64,000 nt of DNA from Hirudinaria manillensis. Lineage: Eukaryota > Annelida > Clitellata > Hirudinida > Hirudinidae. Both the position numbers and the translations under genes were made by a program. The stretch lies in the NCBI GenBank assembly GCA_034509925.1, contig CM067529.1, forward strand, positions 7,727,501 through 7,791,500, written 5' to 3'. Positions 60,223 to 64,000 of the stretch are shown here, piece by piece. The first letter of the stretch is position 1. Each line of letters starts with the position of its first letter. The notes below the pieces were generated by a model. It was not told the DNA's origin and did no database searches. It was given only the letters and a program-made list of their open reading frames with translations.

Positions 60223-60293
60223 AGGGGGCAGCCGGAGTTGAACCGGCGACCTCTCGATCTGCAGTCGAATGCTCTGCCACTGAGCTATACCCC
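60223..60293 (-). tRNA. tRNA-Cys(GCA), copy 127, one G deleted
   Basis: 71 nt with the same loss of one 5' G as copy 84, exactly 43 units away. The unit and its next two neighbours also carry the same spacer types as those after copy 84. Confidence 0.85.
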
Positions 60294-63200
60294 GACGATT
60301 CGCCACTTATTTTACACTTTCCATTTCCGTGCTTCAACGGCGGCAGTCGAGTTCGTCGATAGCACGCATTCGAGGCCACTTTCGTCGTTTCACAGAGGTC
60401 TAACTCAAGGCAGCCTCATTCCGTTCTACTTCTTAACCAGATCGTTCCGCCTCCGACCTCAGAAAAGTCGCAAAACACGCCCTAGTGACTGCGCGTCGCT
60501 TTCAGACGTCTTCGGCAGGGGGCAGCCGGAGTTGAACCGGCGACCTCTCGATCTGCAGTCGAATGCTCTGCCACTGAGCTATACCCCCGACGATTCGCCA
60601 CTTATTTTACACTTTCCATTTCCGTGCTTCAACGGCGGCAGTCGAGTTCGTCGATAGCACGCATTCGAGGCCACTTTCGTCGTTTCACAGAGGTCTAACT
60701 CAAGGCAGCCTCATTCCGTTCTACTTCTTAACCAGATCGTTCCGCCTCCGACCTCAGAAAAGTCGCAAAACACGCCCTAGTGACTGCGCGTCGCTTTCAG
60801 ACGTCTTCGGCAGGGGGCAGCCGGAGTTGAACCGGCGACCTCTCGATCTGCAGTCGAATGCTCTGCCACTGAGCTATACCCCCGACGATTCGCCACTTAT
60901 TTTACACTTTCCATTTCCGTGCTTCAACGGCTGCAGTCGAGTTCGTCGATAGCACGCATTCGAGGCCACTTTCGTCGTTTCACAGAGGTCTAACTCAAGG
61001 CAGCCTCATTCCGTTCTACTTCTTAACCAGATCGTTCCGCCTCCGACCTCAGAAAAGTCGCAAAACACGCCCTAGTGACTGCGCGTCGCTTTCAGACGTC
61101 TTCGGCAGGGGGCAGCCGGAGTTGAACCGGCGACCTCTCGATCTGCAGTCGAATGCTCTGCCACTGAGCTATACCCCCGACGATTCGCCACTTATTTTAC
61201 ACTTTCCATTTCCGTGCTTCAACGGCTGCAGTCGAGTTCGTCGATAGCACGCATTCGAGGCCACTTTCGTCGTTTCACAGAGGTCTAACTCAAGGCAGCC
61301 TCATTCCGTTCTACTTCTTAACCAGATCGTTCCGCCTCCGACCTCAGAAAAGTCGCAAAACACGCCCTAGTGACTGCGCGTCGCTTTCAGACGTCTTCGG
61401 CAGGGGGCAGCCGGAGTTGAACCGGCGACCTCTCGATCTGCAGTCGAATGCTCTGCCACTGAGCTATACCCCCGACGATTCGCCACTTATTTTACACTTT
61501 CCATTTCCGTGCTTCAACGGCGGCAGTCGAGTTCGTCGATAGCACGCATTCGAGGCCACTTTCGTCGTTTCACAGAGGTCTAACTCAAGGCAGCCTCATT
61601 CCGTTCTACTTCTTAACCAGATCGTTCCGCCTCCGACCTCAGAAAAGTCGCAAAACACGCCCTAGTGACTGCGCGTCGCTTTCAGACGTCTTCGGCAGGG
61701 GGCAGCCGGAGTTGAACCGGCGACCTCTCGATCTGCAGTCGAATGCTCTGCCACTGAGCTATACCCCCGACGATTCGCCACTTATTTTACACTTTCCATT
61801 TCCGTGCTTCAACGGCTGCAGTCGAGTTCGTCGATAGCACGCATTCGAGGCCACTTTCGTCGTTTCACAGAGGTCTAACTCAAGGCAGCCTCATTCCGTT
61901 CTACTTCTTAACCAGATCGTTCCGCCTCCGACCTCAGAAAAGTCGCAAAACACGCCCTAGTGACTGCGCGTCGCTTTCAGACGTCTTCGGCAGGGGGCAG
62001 CCGGAGTTGAACCGGCGACCTCTCGATCTGCAGTCGAATGCTCTGCCACTGAGCTATACCCCCGACGATTCGCCACTTATTTTACACTTTCCATTTCCGT
62101 GCTTCAACGGCGGCAGTCGAGTTCGTCGATAGCACGCATTCGAGGCCACTTTCGTCGTTTCACAGAGGTCTAACTCAAGGCAGCCTCATTCCGTTCTACT
62201 TCTTAACCAGATCGTTCCGCCTCCGACCTCAGAAAAGTCGCAAAACACGCCCTAGTGACTGCGCGTCGCTTTCAGACGTCTTCGGCAGGGGGCAGCCGGA
62301 GTTGAACCGGCGACCTCTCGATCTGCAGTCGAATGCTCTGCCACTGAGCTATACCCCCGACGATTCGCCACTTATTTTACACTTTCCATTTCCGTGCTTC
62401 AACGGCGGCAGTCGAGTTCGTCGATAGCACGCATTCGAGGCCACTTTCGTCGTTTCACAGAGGTCTAACTCAAGGCAGCCTCATTCCGTTCTACTTCTTA
62501 ACCAGATCGTTCCGCCTCCGACCTCAGAAAAGTCGCAAAACACGCCCTAGTGACTGCGCGTCGCTTTCAGACGTCTTCGGCAGGGGGCAGCCGGAGTTGA
62601 ACCGGCGACCTCTCGATCTGCAGTCGAATGCTCTGCCACTGAGCTATACCCCCGACGATTCGCCACTTATTTTACACTTTCCATTTCCGTGCTTCAACGG
62701 CGGCAGTCGAGTTCGTCGATAGCACGCATTCGAGGCCACTTTCGTCGTTTCACAGAGGTCTAACTCAAGGCAGCCTCATTCCGTTCTACTTCTTAACCAG
62801 ATCGTTCCGCCTCCGACCTCAGAAAAGTCGCAAAACACGCCCTAGTGACTGCGCGTCGCTTTCAGACGTCTTCGGCAGGGGGCAGCCGGAGTTGAACCGG
62901 CGACCTCTCGATCTGCAGTCGAATGCTCTGCCACTGAGCTATACCCCCGACGATTCGCCACTTATTTTACACTTTCCATTTCCGTGCTTCAACGGCTGCA
63001 GTCGAGTTCGTCGATAGCACGCATTCGAGGCCACTTTCGTCGTTTCACAGAGGTCTAACTCAAGGCAGCCTCATTCCGTTCTACTTCTTAACCAGATCGT
63101 TCCGCCTCCGACCTCAGAAAAGTCGCAAAACACGCCCTAGTGACTGCGCGTCGCTTTCAGACGTCTTCGGCAGGGGGCAGCCGGAGTTGAACCGGCGACC

Positions 63201-63761
63201 TCTCGATCTGCAGTCGAATGCTCTGCCACTGAGCTATACCCCCGACGATTCGCCACTTATTTTACACTTTCCATTTCCGTGCTTCAACGGCGGCAGTCGA
63301 GTTCGTCGATAGCACGCATTCGAGGCCACTTTCGTCGTTTCACAGAGGTCTAACTCAAGGCAGCCTCATTCCGTTCTACTTCTTAACCAGATCGTTCCGC
63401 CTCCGACCTCAGAAAAGTCGCAAAACACGCCCTAGTGACTGCGCGTCGCTTTCAGACGTCTTCGGCAGGGGGCAGCCGGAGTTGAACCGGCGACCTCTCG
63501 ATCTGCAGTCGAATGCTCTGCCACTGAGCTATACCCCCGACGATTCGCCACTTATTTTACACTTTCCATTTCCGTGCTTCAACGGCGGCAGTCGAGTTCG
63601 TCGATAGCACGCATTCGAGGCCACTTTCGTCGTTTCACAGAGGTCTAACTCAAGGCAGCCTCATTCCGTTCTACTTCTTAACCAGATCGTTCCGCCTCCG
63701 ACCTCAGAAAAGTCGCAAAACACGCCCTAGTGACTGCGCGTCGCTTTCAGACGTCTTCGGC

Positions 63762-63833
63762 AGGGGGCAGCCGGAGTTGAACCGGCGACCTCTCGATCTG
63801 CAGTCGAATGCTCTGCCACTGAGCTATACCCCC
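63762..63833 (-). tRNA. tRNA-Cys-GCA: tRNA-Cys(GCA), copy 139, last complete copy in view
   Basis: Consensus sequence. The array continues: 63834-64000 is the spacer of the next unit. Confidence 0.98.
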
Positions 63834-64000
63834 GACGATTCGCCACTTATTTTACACTTTCCATTTCCGTGCTTCAACGGCTGCAGTCGAGTTCGTCGAT
63901 AGCACGCATTCGAGGCCACTTTCGTCGTTTCACAGAGGTCTAACTCAAGGCAGCCTCATTCCGTTCTACTTCTTAACCAGATCGTTCCGCCTCCGACCTC

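Larger units (their letters stand above)
22941..64000 (-). repeat. 295-bp tandem array, one tRNA-Cys(GCA) gene per unit, 139 copies in view
   Basis: The unit is 295 bp: a 72-nt tRNA-Cys gene and a 223-bp spacer with no other gene. tRNA n has its left end at 23054+295(n-1) for n=1-84, one base less for n=85-127 and two less for n=128-139. The two losses are single-base deletions inside copies 84 and 127. All copies are on the minus strand, head to tail, and the array runs off the right edge. The left edge is degenerate: 22941-22981 aligns only loosely with the spacer, and clean homology starts at about 22982. The unit is much richer in G+C and CpG than the flanks. Spacer variants include GGCTGCAG for GGCGGCAG (23 copies) and several changes confined to the left third. 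Confidence 0.98.

Noticed and set aside
47504..60657. Frames of 63 and 139 codons at 47504-47973 and 60188-60657
   Set aside because: They arise only because a one-base deletion in copies 84 and 127 joins frames of two units. They do not indicate a protein.
22941..64000. CRISPR-like array
   Set aside because: The period is 295 bp, both tRNA and spacer are repeated, there are no unique spacers, and the context is animal DNA.

Overview
The window is nuclear DNA of an invertebrate animal. The evidence is spliced genes with short introns (about 60-200 bp, mostly phase 1), an SH2D4-type adaptor, extracellular F5/8-type-C-like and TSP1-like domains, and Gypsy, Tc1/mariner, hAT and LINE elements in AT-rich DNA. 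I cannot name the species. Spliced genes were reconstructed by eye from reading frame, GT/AG sites and phase; none has transcript support here.

Positions 1-22940 are ordinary genic and transposon-rich sequence. From left to right they hold: (1) the 5' seven exons of an SH2D4A/B-like adaptor on the minus strand (1-1715, running off the left edge); (2) a small secreted-protein ORF (2514-2777); (3) a Tc1/mariner transposase (2933-3904) with one recognisable terminal repeat near 4231-4261; (4) a minus-strand secreted TSP1-like gene (about 4499-6430) with a 301-bp hAT-type MITE in an intron; (5) a repeat-rich stretch with LINE tails, a (GTTAT)25 microsatellite and a broken LINE 3' end; (6) an eight-exon plus-strand gene (10388-19737) for a 616-residue type I membrane protein with two F5/8C/F-type-lectin-like domains, a Thr/Ser-rich stalk, one membrane span and a Tyr-containing tail; (7) inside its fourth intron, a complete and apparently young antisense Gypsy LTR retrotransposon (12716-18211) with 223-bp LTRs identical by eye and a 4-bp target duplication; (8) a broken LINE 3' end (21178-21595); (9) the 3' part of a second TSP1-like gene (21911-22446, minus), paralogous to the first and lacking a visible 5' end before the array.

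Positions about 22941-64000 are one tandem array with a 295-bp unit. Every unit carries one minus-strand tRNA-Cys(GCA) gene of 72 nt with intact cloverleaf, A and B boxes and U73. Arithmetic on the period gives 139 gene copies here, all head to tail, and the array continues past the right edge. Sequence changes inside the tRNA are concentrated in the first 34 copies. The later copies look identical except for two copies with the same one-base deletion, 43 units apart. This single-isoacceptor array is the outstanding feature of the window. Its closest tRNA genes offer no early oligo-T stop: the first T4 lies 42-45 nt after the tRNA end.
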